Source: Pyricularia pennisetigena
Lineage: Eukaryota > Ascomycota > Sordariomycetes > Magnaporthales > Pyriculariaceae
Reading direction: 5' to 3'
Assembly: GCF_004337985.1 (NCBI RefSeq)
Contig: NC_043743.1
Coordinates: 3,084,543-3,148,542 of the forward strand
DNA: 64,000 nucleotides
Under the pieces are notes generated by a model, which did not search any database, had not been told where the DNA came from, and worked only from the letters and a program-made list of their open reading frames with translations. Of this stretch, positions 34,161 through 45,747 are shown one piece after another (position 1 is the stretch's first letter; every line of letters begins with the position of its first letter). Position numbers and translations under genes: made by a program.

Positions 34161-35529
34161 TAATAGGCGGGCTTGGATCTGATGCAACACGTTATATAAT
34201 ACGATTTGTTCTTTGCCTCTTTGATACTATGCTAACTACTACCTTGCGTAGGTGCTTTTGCTTGAGCACTAGCTTCCCTAGATATCTGTCAATTCACCTG
34301 ACGATTGGCTTGCTAAAAGTGTTTAACGCATCAAAGGCTTCTCACGTCAACGCGATACATCTTGTCACGGCATGGCCAAGGCCAAGTAGCGCAAAGGCTG
34401 TCGAAAAGAAACAAGTCGCGATTTCGCAGCACCAAGTTGCGCAGGCGAGTCGGTGTACTGGTCTCTAGATCCCCCTTGGACAAGACAGAAAGTTTCCAAG
34501 GATAGCAAGCCTCCAGGCCGATGTATTCCGAAAAGCCAAGGGGAGGTACCTCGTTGCCCACTCCTCTTGCAAACAATTGCTCAAACTGTCCGAGGATACC
34601 CAGAAACGTGGCGAGCTCTGCCCAAAAAAGAAAAAAAAGAAAAGAAAAGAAACCGCGACACATATCCAAAGCCGTCTCGTCTATACAAGGGCCCCGATCA
34701 ATACCCCCGTTCCAGGCACCTCCAGGCCTTGACCATGCACCGAGCTGCTCGCACACGGAGGCGCTCCGAGGCCCTGCACGGCCATCCCGTCAATCGCAGG
34801 ATTGATTGCCGTCGACCAAAGGCCATGGAGATGAACTTTGTCCGTCGTCTTCGGCGCCAGTCAAAGACTTCCGGCAGGGGTGACACGCAGTCTGCAAGTT
34901 GCCATCGTGTCCAGATCTGAATGCCCAGCTCGCTTGCGGTGCCTTTGGGAGCGCGCTCGAGGAGAAGGCCTAGCTCTGTAACGACGAGCCGTGGCGGGAG
35001 GTGGTGGCTCCGCGGCTCCGGACGGGGATCGGGTAGCGCTGTCGCTTTCGGGGCGTTGCATAAAGCTGAAACTTGGTGACGGTTTTAATCAGGGCCATCG
35101 AACCTGACTAGCTGGGAGAAATGTGTAAATCGCTGGGACTCTCCATCTGTTGGATTTGCTCCGTAGGGCATTTGTGGTCCAACCGACCGCCTCGTTGATT
35201 GAGAATGATCTCCAAGGCAGAGACGTCTATCGTCGGTCGCCAGTTAGGCGTCGCTGATGTGCGTGTCCAGTGGGTCGGCCGCCGATTTTACAGTGCTATA
35301 CCTCGGTTTTCTTGGCTGCATGGCAGCCTGGGCCCCGGTGCCGGCAGTGGATGGTGCGTTTGCGCTCTGTTGCCTAAGATGGGGTTAAGCATGAGCAAAT
35401 CCTCAGTCTTTTTTTTTAGGACGCGAATCATCCTCTCACTCACTCCTGGCTATCGAGCGAGGACGTTTCTTTGCTTTNNNTTTTTTCATATCTGCGCACG
35501 AAACCCAGCGATTCCAAAACTTCCGGTGC
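34161..35529. other. intergenic with possible gene remnants
   Basis: Between 34331 and 34890 the minus strand has coding-like patches ('ELATFLGILGQFEQLF', 'SEYIGLEACYPWKLSV') interrupted by stops and a pyrimidine tract; they might be the end of a decayed gene. Three N lie at 35478-35480. Nothing else is recognised. Confidence 0.3.
35478..35480. other. three ambiguous bases in a T tract
   Basis: NNN between two T runs, again an assembly problem at a homopolymer. Confidence 0.95.
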
Positions 35530-35860
35530 AACTAGCAGCGTGAATGCCCTCATCACCGAGCTCGCCCTCCTCACGCTAACCCCAACAGCGGCACCCTCCG
35601 CCGCCGCCCGGGCACGGTTGCACTGCCTCCAATCCGTCGACGACCCGGGCGCCATCTACCTCGTCAGCCAGTAGGCCAGCGTCTCCGAGCAGCGCATGGG
35701 CGGCGTCGTCCCGTCGACCGGCAACCGGGAGCTGCTCTGCGAGGGCGTCGGGGCTGGTCGAGCTGGGCCGGCTTGTTTCTGCATTTTGATGCCGACATGC
35801 GCAATTGTGCGATGCGCAGGGAGGTTGCGTGGACTATTGAAAGCTTAACGCTGCCAAGAT
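35530..35860 (+). pseudogene. decayed ABM-like (dimeric alpha/beta-barrel) gene
   Basis: A GC-rich island with coding character. The frame reads 'TELALLTLTPTAAPSAAARA', 'DPGAIYLVSQ', then TAG at 35672-35674, then 'ASVSEQRMGGVVPSTGNREL' in the same frame, and after a frame change 'LFLHFDADM'. The order fits small ABM-like proteins (antibiotic-biosynthesis-monooxygenase fold), where a Trp commonly stands at the stop position (…QWASV…), so TGG to TAG would explain the stop. No in-frame ATG opens the frame. Family assignment is tentative; that it is non-functional is better supported. Confidence 0.4.
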
Positions 35861-36239
35861 CAAATAAGCGAAAAGTTTCTGATTCATTCGTGCTCGTACT
35901 GAAGGAGGTGACATGTGCTTGGCGGTGCTCAGACTTCCATGACCCCCGTCAAGGTTTCTTGGCAACGGATCAGGCTCGGTTCAGTCCCGAAGCACCCTGT
36001 TGCAAATTGTCACTCTGAAGGCACGGCGACTGTTACAATAGGGTAATCATTCATTAAATGGATATCTACAAAGGATATTACCCAAAAAGAAAGAAAAAAA
36101 CCTCCCACCAATCCACTTTAATAACGCCAAACAGGGCTTATCCATTTTATTCTATATCCTCCATCACACGCACACACACAAACACACACACACACACCAT
36201 TTTCATCCTCAACTACCCCGGAATTTTAAACGGGGAATC
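35861..36239. other. intergenic with CA repeat
   Basis: No gene seen. A (CA)n microsatellite lies at 36171-36198, in the 3' flank of the amino-acid permease gene. Confidence 0.5.
36171..36198. repeat. (CA)n microsatellite
   Basis: About 13 CA units with one extra A near the middle, just past the permease stop codon on the minus strand. Confidence 0.85.
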
Positions 36240-38367
36240 TTAGACGAAAACAGTGTGAATGATGCGCTTCCACGCCGGCATGGCCGCGAGCTCGGCACGG
36301 TAAGCGTTGATCTCATCCCACGGCAGCTCACGGCGGCCCGAGTCGACGTCGATCTGCTCCGTCTTGAGCCAGCCCTCACGCTTCCACAGGTAGCCAATGA
36401 TCCAGAACAGGATGACGATGGGGAGAGCGAGCATAGCGCTGAAGAAGCCCTCGGCGTCGTTGAGCGTGGGCTCCTGGCCGGCCTTGGGGGGAGGGGCAAT
36501 GGCGGCAAAGGTCTATGTGGTGGAGAAGGGAGTCTCGGTTAGCTTTTTTGATCTTGGGATGCGAAATAGCAGGGGATTCGCCAGAGATTTTTGAGAACCA
36601 AAAAAAAAAAAAAAAGAAAAAAAAAGGCGTACCTGAGCTGCAAGGACGAGAATGTTAAGCGTCAATCCGAGGTACGAGCCCCAGACGCCGCCAATGGCCT
36701 TGAAGGGGATCTCGTCGGTGGTGTGCCCGTTGTGGGCCCAGGCCTTGCGGAACCGGATGTGCGCAAGGCAGATCGAGCCCCAGGTGAACAGAGCAGCCAG
36801 CGAGGACAGGGAAAGAAGCCAGTTGAACACAACCTCGCCCTGCGCGTTAAGGTTGACGTAGGCGAGCAGGCCAAAGGCGATAATGATTCCTACCGAGTAG
36901 AGGGGACGGCCGGAGCGGTCGATGTAGGAGAAGATCTTGGGGGCGTAGCCCTGCTGAGAAAGGGCCGTGAGGGTACGGGAGCCGCCGTAGACGGCCGATA
37001 CGCCGATGGAAAGAACCGAGACGAGGATGGTGATGTTCATAAAGTGGTCGAATCCATGGAGGCCGGCGTACTTGCCCACGAGGACAAAGGGCGAGGCGTG
37101 CACGTCGTGGGATGAGGATCCGAGAAGCGCCGTGTCGCGAGCGTCGATGAGGAGACCGACGAAGAAGAGACCCAGGATGTAAAAGCTGCAATCTTGTTAG
37201 CTTGAAATGCTTGTAACCCGTAAGGCGTTTGTTGCGGCAGAGCCGAGGTTCCCATTGCTCACAGTGTGATACGCCAGAAGACCTGCTTGATAGCACCAGG
37301 CATCTCCTTGACCGGGTTGCGCGCCTCGGCAGCGGCCAAACCAACCAGTTCTGTTCCGCTGAAAGCAAAAGCCGCCGTGACAAACACGCTACAGAAGCCG
37401 CGGAAGCCGTTCTGGAACGGGCCAGGGTCAACCCAGAGACGGGCACCCCAGTATTCGTTGTAGCGACCGTCCTTGGGACCACCGCCGAGGACGAGAACGA
37501 AGGCGATGACGAGGAAGATGCAGGTGGCGAGCAGCTTGAACACGGACGATGCGAATTCCTCCTCGGCGTAACCAAGCGTTCCGAAGATGTTGATGATGAG
37601 GATCGCGACCCAGAACACCGTTATCCACACGCCCACGCTGATGCTTTCGTTCCAGTAGGAAATGGTGATACCGCAGACTGTCAGTTCCAGAGGCAGGACG
37701 ATTGCCCACTGGAAAACGTAGTTCCAACCCATGGCGAAACCCCACGACGGGTCGATGAAGCGAGTAGAGTACGTGTAGAAACCGCCGGAAACAGGGTACA
37801 TGATGGAGAGTTCACCAAGGGCATAGACGACGTTGAACATCATGACACCGATGATGAGGAAGTTGATGAGAAGAGATCCAGGGCCCTGTAGTGGACATAA
37901 GGTGTTAGTTTTGTTTTGGCGCTAAAGGGAGAATGGTCGATCCGGGTTGCGCAACCGTCGGTCTAGTGCCGCCGGGGTGAAAAGAAACTTACACCACTGC
38001 CGAGTGCACCTCCGGAACCAACAAAGAAACCGGCACCGATAGAACCACCTTATGCGATTGACCAAAAGAAAAAGTCAGCAAACCTCCCCGGTCGTTTAGA
38101 GCTTGTGGCCTGGCCACAATATCAAAAGGCCGACTAACCTATGGCAATCATGTGCAGGTGGCGACCTTTCATGGAGCGGTCCAACTCGGCGGTGCCAGTG
38201 CTGCTATCCTCGTCGCGCCGCTGGAAGGACTTGAGGTTGAGGCCATTTCGGGTGTACCAGTCTTCCTCGCGCCTGTTGCCGTCTTGGATAGCCACCTTCT
38301 CTTGGCTGCCGGCCGCATTGGAAGCGACCGGGTGGACGCCGGCGGCGCCCAGTTCCGTCTTGTCCAT
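36240..38367 (-). CDS. amino-acid permease, YAT/AAP family (Gap1-like), 577 aa, five exons
   Basis: Exons 38367-38139, 38048-37993, 37885-37263, 37185-36633 and 36512-36240; all junctions match in phase and the total is 1,734 nt. The fungal AAP family imports amino acids with protons at the plasma membrane through 12 helices. The protein begins with a hydrophilic cytosolic tail, then 'SMKGRHLHMIAIGGSIGAGF' and 'VGSGGALGSGGPGSLL' (the helix 1-2 signature), 'ALGELSIMYPVSGGFYTYSTRF' region, 'FAFSGTELVGLAAAEARNP' (helix 6 signature), 'YGGSRTLTALSQQGYAPKIF' region, and the conserved C-terminal tail with 'DVDSGRRELPWDEINAY'. Length is typical (550-600). The last intron has an A-rich tract. The substrate cannot be read from the sequence; it resembles general or neutral/basic amino-acid permeases such as Trichoderma inda1. 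The ATG chosen precedes 'DKTELGAAG'. Confidence 0.9.
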
Positions 38368-39873
38368 TCTCTTGTGCTGTTGTTGGGGAAGTTTGTTGCT
38401 TAAATCTAAGGTAGGTAATTTAACTTGCTGAAGTAGATGTTTCCTAGATAAGTCTGTAGAATCTCTTTTGCTAGATGTATTCAAGGATGGCGAATAACAA
38501 GAGAAGGATTGGGGGCCGGAAAGGCAAAAGGAGTGGATGGAGTGCAAATTAAATAGGAAGGGGTCCAAATAGTAAAATAAGGACCAAGCTTAACCCAGCA
38601 GTAGGGCTCCCCAAAAAAAAAGAAAGAAAAAGAGGTAAGTCGCGCCCGGATTATATGCACAAGGCACAAGGAGTAGGGAAGGCGTTGACAGGGAAAGAGG
38701 GTGAGCGACAGTTGGAAAGGCGGGAGGAAAACACGGGGTAGAGTTTCCTTTATGTAATGGATGAACCAAGTTGACGGTTTAACCTGGGGAATCTCTCCAG
38801 CTCCCACGCGAGAGATAGCAGGCGGCGGGGCAACATGACTTGATGCCTGCTACAGCCGGAGTGAGGCCGAGGAGGGGTGCAAGTCAAGGATGACTGGTAT
38901 AGATAGCCGTCTGCTCTACCACTGGGTAGATTACAGTACTGGATGTAGATTGCACCCGGTTAGTGTGGCCCAACTAACCGGGGTCCACTGCATTGATTTG
39001 ACGATTTACTACGTACACTGCCTGCCTGCCCAATTGGTAGCGGCTGATAATCGCGTGATAGATTTCAGAGACAGTTGGGGGCATTGGTCGGTTGGTTGGT
39101 TGGTTGGTTTGCAAGAAAAAAGATGGGTAGATTCTAGATTCTTGATTCTTAGTTTGCATACGCTGGGGTCAGTCCGCATCCATGTCTGTGGGCGCTAGAC
39201 GAGTCTGATTTGACGCAGGACTCGAGTTGTCACTCGTTGGCCATGCAGAAAAGGGAAAAAAAAAAGAAAAAAAAAAGAAAAATAGAGTACGTGCTAAGCA
39301 GTAGGCAAATCCGCCGCGCCAGTGTGTCTAACCTTGTCAAGAGGTTAAAGTACGCCGGGCTCTTGCATTAACCTCCCGACGCTACTTTGATCCCATCTTT
39401 CCCATTCATCCTCGACCAACAGGTCGCCATTCATCCCCGAGGCCAAGCCATGTGTATTTGGCGCTTTTCCCATCTCATCACCGTGGCATGGACAGCTGTG
39501 ACCCTGCCCCCGCACAATTGTTTGGGTGAGACGTACGAAGAAGATGCGAAATTTATGTTTTGTGGCTTTGGCCCTTTTTTTTTTCGGTGTGCTTACTCTT
39601 GCTATTGTCCCTTTTTTTTTTTCTCTCTCTCTCTTCTGTTCCGCCCCTCTCGCTTTCCTTCCCCACCAGTTGAAATTGGTCTAGAAATTCGCCATCATAA
39701 TCATTGGATAAGGGCATGAGGGGGTCGCTTGCAGGGGGGTTGTTCCCTCCCGTCTGCCAAGTATGGAAGCTGATCGCTTGTCCTCTTCCTCCGTCTGAGC
39801 CGCAGCTCTTGGCCAGATGAGATCTCTTGGACTTGAGGATTTGCCGTCTTGGCTGTGACGTGAAAGCTGAAGG

Positions 39874-39898
39874 AAAAAAAAAAAAAAAAAAAAAAAAA
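39874..39898. repeat. poly(A) tract, 25 nt
   Basis: Uninterrupted A run in gene-poor DNA. Confidence 0.9.
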
Positions 39899-41450
39899 TT
39901 GTTTCCCCACTGAATATGCCAAAGCCGACGGCAGAATATGGCACGCGCACAATCTTGGCCCGGCACATCACCTTGCGGCGAAGCAACAAAAGGTATCAAA
40001 AGAGAGAAGCGACTCCGTGTTCCGTATCATTTAGTCACGAGTCAGCAAGACCGCTTCTCAAGCTCATCCCCGCCAAGACCCAATTCCTTCACCCCGCAAA
40101 TAATAAATTGCTAAAGGAACTCCATACACGCTAAGTCGGAAATGCATGCTATCCAAAAGGTTCATTATCTACTTTCTTCTTCACAGCCCCGATGAGCCCG
40201 TCCTGCACTCTATCGCAGCCTGGAGCGTTATCTGCATACAGGCATGTTCCCAGATTCCACCGAACCGCTTTCCAGTGACCCACCAAGCCCACCCCTTTGC
40301 GAGCTGCCTATTTCTGAAAAGCTTGGAATTTATTTCTCCTTTTGGTCGGTGTCACCGTAATTGGTCCATGTTGTGATGCTACCCTTATCCCAACACTCCA
40401 CCCCTTCCAAAGGGATTGATTGAATAATGCTCAAGATAGATGTGAGTAAATGTCGCCAGATAACAAGTCGAAATGACGCGTCATTTCTGCAAAGACGCGA
40501 AACATTATGGAATTATGTTCTCCTGTATCGTTTTCCCATCTTTTTTTTTTTCTTTCTGTTTCTTTCTCAATACACCACCCCAAAATCCAAGCTGTTGGTA
40601 ATCGTGCACAACACCGGGAGTTACAAAACGTGGAGTGCTTTGTCTCAGCTCACCCAGTTCAAACATTGCGCCGCTTTGTAGCACACAACGGTCACATACA
40701 TGACGACACTATACACGCCCTCTCTGCCGATCTCTTCAGCGGGATTTTTCTCTGCCAACGTTTGTCTGTTGTCTTGCCAAACACACCTTGGGTAGCTGAC
40801 CTTGCCTTACCCAAGGACGCAGTTCTTTTGTCTGCCCAATTAATTGCCTAGTTCGCAGCCAACTAACTACCATTCCCCTTGCTTTGCCACTAAATGTCAC
40901 GTGTGGCATTCGGACGCCCAGCGAAGAGAGAGACAACAACAACAAAAAAAAAGAGTATCTATTCAGCCCGGTATGAAAAGTCCGTATTACGCATTCGGCC
41001 CATCGCGTCTTCGGCTCTTTGCTTCCTTCTGCCCTTCTCCTTTCCCCTTCAGATGCACTGCTGATGTTTGATCAATTGATTGGTTGGCTGTTGGTTTGCG
41101 ACGGCTTATGCTCCGCAGCCACAACACGGCGACGCCACAGTGTTCGGCCTGTCAGACGGACGTCATTGCTTTTTTTTTTTTTTTCTGTTTTTTTTTCTCC
41201 AACTTGCACACGGCTTTCCGAGATGTTCCCCGTCCCGCCTCCCCGCACTTCAGCCCCGGAGGCGCTAGCAACAAGAAAAAAAAGAAAAAAAAAGTTGCTA
41301 AAGTTCCGCCGTATCAGTCTGGACCCCATTTAGTTTCTGATTTTGTTATCTATGCTTCCAACTATGTTCACTCGGCGTTCTTGGCATCCTGTGCTTGCTT
41401 GGGCTTAGGTTTGTGTCCATTCTTGGCACTTCTTTAGACTTTTTTTTTCG

Positions 41451-41472
41451 TTTTTTTTTTTTTTTTTTTTTT
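41451..41472. repeat. poly(T) tract, 22 nt
   Basis: Uninterrupted T run in gene-poor DNA, preceded by a shorter T run. Confidence 0.9.
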
Positions 41473-42437
41473 CGTTTATCATCTTGACCTGCCCAGAATG
41501 TCACTTTGTGCATTTTCAGCAAAATTTGCAACAAAAGGCCCAAGCCAGCAAAAACGACCCAGTGATTCGTTGTAGCGAATATGCCAGAACCTCTTCTCTT
41601 TTCCTGGGTTTGACGTCTTTCTACAGAGTAGAGAGTTGCAGACAGGTCTTGGCGGCTTTGGGGAGCAGGTTCCTTCAGTTTCGGCTTCCAGAGGTACATT
41701 TGCAGTTGTGGAGGCCGCAACAGTGTACAAAATGGTGTATGCTTGTTGTCTACTTGACACCAATTTACCGACGGCCCGCCATACGACTATGCACAATGGA
41801 CCGAGATGCCCATCAGCTGCTGGTTTGAGTTAACAACCAAGATATCTCCCCGCCAAGACCGCATCGTCCCGCCCCAGACATTTCTCCACATGTTTGTTGT
41901 CGATAGACTGTTGTCTTGGCTACTCAAAGAATACATACAAACAGCCAGAGAACTTGCATACCGTCATGTCTTTGTACGCCTTTGGTAGGTGCATGGAAGA
42001 ATCAGGTGTTTGTCACAGCCAGACGGTGCATGCACCTTCCCAGACTCCAGCAAGCGGCCAGAGATGTCTTCAAGACAATCAAAGGGGTCAGATACAGCGT
42101 ATATCAAGTTGATATCATTCAGTCGGCATAAAATAGTATTGCTTAATACGCAAGCCATGGGGCCTTTCTTGAGTTTCCATGCACCAAGAACACTGATCGC
42201 TTGAGCTGGTCTAGTCACAGATTGCAAGTAGATACTGTCATTCCACACAACAACCTCAACCGCTCTAAGTGCACATCCCGCGCATCCATTCCCCTGGCCG
42301 AAAAGTCGAGAAGCGCTCTCCACTCCCCTACCCAAACGACTGGACCGTGCAGGAACTGAAGCCCTGATCGTCACACGGCCAAACCACCCAAAAAAACGCC
42401 CTCCCAACACTCACTGTGGCCTGAGACTGAAAAAAAA

Positions 42438-42438
<1 letters not shown>

Positions 42439-42470
<32 letters not shown>
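42439..42470. repeat. poly(A) tract, 32 nt
   Basis: Uninterrupted A run, preceded by eight A and one C, 35 nt upstream of a small GC3-rich open frame. Confidence 0.9.
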
Positions 42471-42471
<1 letters not shown>

Positions 42472-42505
42472 ATCTCCGCCTCGTGCAAACGACGAGCCGT
42501 AGCCA

Positions 42506-42682
42506 ATGGCCATGCATCATCGCCGACCGCACCAGGCACGGCTCCCCCAGCGCATCTGGGAGAGGATCGGGCCGGCAGGCAGGCTGCAGAGCAGAGATCC
42601 GGTCTCGTGGCTGAGGAACAACCAGACCCACCGGCTGGACAGGTGGTCGACGCTCTATGAGCAGTCCTGTCTTTGGCTGTGA
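42506..42682 (+). CDS. possible small open frame, 58 aa
   Basis: Starts at ATG 42506 and ends TGA. Nearly every codon ends in G or C, which is typical of genes in this genome and unlike the flanks. The product is basic and Trp-containing ('RLPQRIWERIGPAGRLQS') and is not recognised. It may be a true micro-gene, one exon of a longer gene, or a remnant. An A32 tract lies 35 nt upstream. Confidence 0.2.
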   Translation: MAMHHRRPHQARLPQRIWERIGPAGRLQSRDPVSWLRNNQTHRLDRWSTLYEQSCLWL

Positions 42683-43801
42683 ATAGCGCGGCTTGAGTGG
42701 GACTGAGGGAAGGCCTGGGCACGGGGTGGCAGATGGCGAGCATTAGTTTTGGGCGCAATGTCCTCAACACATTCATGGGTCCCATCCTTCCAACATTGGC
42801 CAGAAGCTTTTGGATACCTACTCCTTCTGATGTTTGCTGCTGAAGGGCTGGCTGGATGGGCTTCCATGTCGACTCTTAAGGAGCTGGATTACTCTCGTTT
42901 CTGATCTTTAGTCATGCAAAGATCAGTTATATTTGTCGGCTTTATTTTTTTCCCTTTTTCATTTGTTCCCCCCTGATACCTTTTGTGTCCTTCGAAGCAA
43001 TAGCTGGACGGCTGTAGCCGGAGTACCCATCGACTCGGGTTTGAATTGGTACCATTCAATGGCATGGTGACTTCTTTTCGACTCCTTTTTCGGCTCCTTT
43101 TCGCCGCTGCTACGTCGTATTTTGAGATCTAGTAGTTTTATGCTTCCTCGGGTGTCACTTTAAATTAGCTCAACAGGGAAAACCCCCCCAACTCTCTTTA
43201 ATGCAATGGGCTTTAGTTGAACCCGATGCTCAGGGACCCCGCGGAGAATGCAAACTTGCAATCCAATGACACGGCTGGAGGGGCGAGCGCACTCAACCTA
43301 CCCGGCGTGGTGGGTTGAGCCAATTTCCAGTATTTGGGAAAGCGCAAAGTTGCCTGCACAAGGGTGGAGAAGTATCCCAAACTCTGACAAACACCACTTT
43401 AAACGAGCAAGGACATCATCAGGAACTGTAGAGTGCGCAAAAAAGCCAAATCATTTATTCAAAATCGATCATCAAATGTCATCATGTGACCATGTCAAGA
43501 AGGTTAGATACAAAAAGGATCAAATAGTTGAACAAAGGAGAATGGACATCCAGGATGCGGAGAGAGCTCATGGGTCAGGGTACATGGCGCCTCTACACCT
43601 GGACGACCGGGAAAACACCAGCCGTAAACATCTTCGTAGAAACCATAAGAGGCAAAGAAACAATACTGTTAGAGAATGCGCAAGTCGAAGAGGGTTTTGA
43701 AAGAAGAAAAAAAAACACCTCATCGTATGAATGAGGAGAACAAAAAAACAAAGGGGGTATCATGCTGGAATGCATCCACCCCCCCTGCGCGCCACCTCAA
43801 T

Positions 43802-45747
43802 TTAGATACCAGAGTCGTCTTGGTGGAAGGGCATGGAGTCCTTGACGGCGCTCCAGTCGCTGCAGGTCTGGTTGAAAATGTTCTCGTCGGCCATGCCGAG
43901 GGCGATGGAACCCTGGCTCTCGACAAAGTTCATCGAGAGGCCCTGCGACGCGTGCCAGGCGATGTGGCAGTGGACGATCCAGGAGCCCGGGTTGTCGAGC
44001 TCAAAGGCGAGGGCGAGGTGGCCGCCCGCGGGGAGGGTGGCAGTGTCGCGGCGGATCGGGTTGATGGTGTTGAGCGTCGTCGTGTTGGTGTAAGGGGTGG
44101 AATTCTGCGAGAGGATCCAGAAGTCGTGTCCGTGCACGTGGATGGGGTGGTCGATGCGGATGCCCAGGGAGCTGCTGTCAATGACGAGGCCGAACCACTG
44201 GGTGGTGTTGGCGGTGGCGGCGGTGGACTTCTGTATTTGGGAGGTGTTCCTGGTTAGTCTGTTTTTTTGTTTTTTTTTTTAAACTCTTCCAAAGGGGAGG
44301 GGACAGGGGCTCAAAAAGCTTTAGAGTGGGATTGAACAAGGGGGAATGAACTAACCTCAGCTCTGACAACGTTGTACGGGGTCGGGAAGACGGGCTCGCG
44401 GTCAATGATCTTCTTCAGGATAGGCTGGGCCCAGTCGAGGACGAGAGAGCTGCTGTTCAGAGTCCACATGAACCAGTTGTGGCCGTTACCGTCGCCGGTG
44501 GCGCTGAAGCCCAGGGTCTGGGTGGTCATGCCGGCGATCTCGCCGACGTTGAGCTCCAGGTGAGGGACGAGGAGAGAGGCATCCTCGTCGCCACAACGTC
44601 CGCTGCGCTCGACGTCCAAAGTCGAAGTCGGGTCCTCGGTGCTGCTGGCGTCGTAGCGGACAATGGCGGTGGAGGCGTTGCGCCAGGCGGTGGGGTCGGT
44701 GGCGGGCGAGCAGTCGGCGCCGGAGCGAAGCCAGTAGTTGCCGGGGGTGGCGTTGGCCTCGACGATGATGTCGTAGCGCTGAGCGATGGAAACCTGCACG
44801 GTCTTGGTCTTGTACGGCTTGATGGGGACCAGGTCGACGCCAATGACGGTGAGCTCGTGGCCGTCGATGGAGAACTCAAAGTGGGCATCGACAGCAACGT
44901 TGACGAGGCGGATCAGGTGCTTCTTGCCGGGCTCAAAGACCATCTCAAACTTCTTGCCGCCGCCGACACAGTTGACGTCCGTGCTGTTAGCGCAGTTGAA
45001 GGTGTTGGTGCCGTTGATCAGAGTGTTCTCGGGAGCTGGGGGACCACCCTTGCTGGCAGATGTGGCCCAGCCCTCAAAGGCAGACTTGTGCATCCAGTCG
45101 CTCAGGAAGAGGAGACCCATGTCGTTGTCATAGTTGGCGGTAGCCGGTCCGTAGATGATCAGGGGTCCGACGACACCATCGGCGGCTTGCAGGGTAAAGT
45201 GCGAGTGGTACCACGTGCTTCCATACTGGGTGGCGCGGAACTTGTAGGTCAGGGACTTGCCAGGGGCGATGGGGCACTGGGTAACACCAGGGACGCCATC
45301 GTACTCGACGCTCTGGCGCTGGTGGATGCCGTGCCAGTGGATGGACGTGCCGTTGTTCTTCATGTTGTTGGTCACATGAATGACGAGGTGGTCACCCCAG
45401 TCGGCGCTGATGAGGGGGCCAGGGGAGGTGCCGTTGATGACCTGGCAGTAGCGCTTGTAGCCATCAAAGTTGCAGTCCTCTTTCTCCTCGATGGAGATCC
45501 AGTACTCCCGGGTGACTCCGGTGTCAGGGACGACTTTGTAGAAGTCGGTGTCTATCGAGTATTTCCCCCAGCAGTTCCTCGAGTTGGGGCCGTTCTGGCA
45601 CTCCTGACGAGGAGAGAGCGAGGGAGAGAGCGGGGGAGAGAGCGAGTGCGAATAGTGCCGAGGCGAAACCGAGACGGGCTTCAGAGGCGTAGCGAGGGCA
45701 GTTGCGCCCAGAGCAAGGTGAACGAGTGACCGAACGAAGGACTTCAT
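43802..45747 (-). CDS. ascomycete laccase (multicopper oxidase), 606 aa, two exons
   Basis: Exons 45747-44356 and 44230-43802; donor GAG|GTTAGT, acceptor TACAG, phase 0. Laccases oxidise phenols with reduction of O2 to water at four copper atoms, outside the cell. A signal peptide is present ('LALGATALA'), followed by a Ser/Pro-rich stretch before the first mature-type Cys. All four copper motifs are intact: HWHGIHQ (137-143), WYHSHF (179-184), HPIHVHGHD (492-500) and HCHIAWHASQGL (551-562). The position axial to the type 1 copper is Leu562, the usual ascomycete state linked to high redox potential. The C-terminus ends DSGI, matching the DSG(L/I/V) plug that enters the oxygen channel in ascomycete laccases. 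Many N-glycosylation sites (NGT, NST) fit secretion. Lignin, melanin or detoxification roles cannot be told apart here. Confidence 0.94.

Larger units (their letters stand above)
38368..43801. other. 5.4-kb gene-poor region
   Basis: No convincing gene. Contains purine/pyrimidine runs and A/T tracts at 39248-39280, 39874-39898 (A25), 41451-41472 (T22) and 42439-42470 (A32), and a GGTT repeat near 39089-39109. A 58-codon plus-strand frame (42506-42682) has strongly GC-biased third positions and is listed separately. AT-content is moderate and no transposon frame is seen. Confidence 0.45.

Noticed and set aside
43248..43700. 150-codon plus-strand frame downstream of the laccase
   Set aside because: Mixed composition, A/T-ending codons and no motif; probably chance.
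44479..45729. Plus-strand open frame of 416 codons opposite the laccase
   Set aside because: Antisense shadow; Val/Gly/Asp-rich product with no motif, while the minus strand has all four copper motifs.
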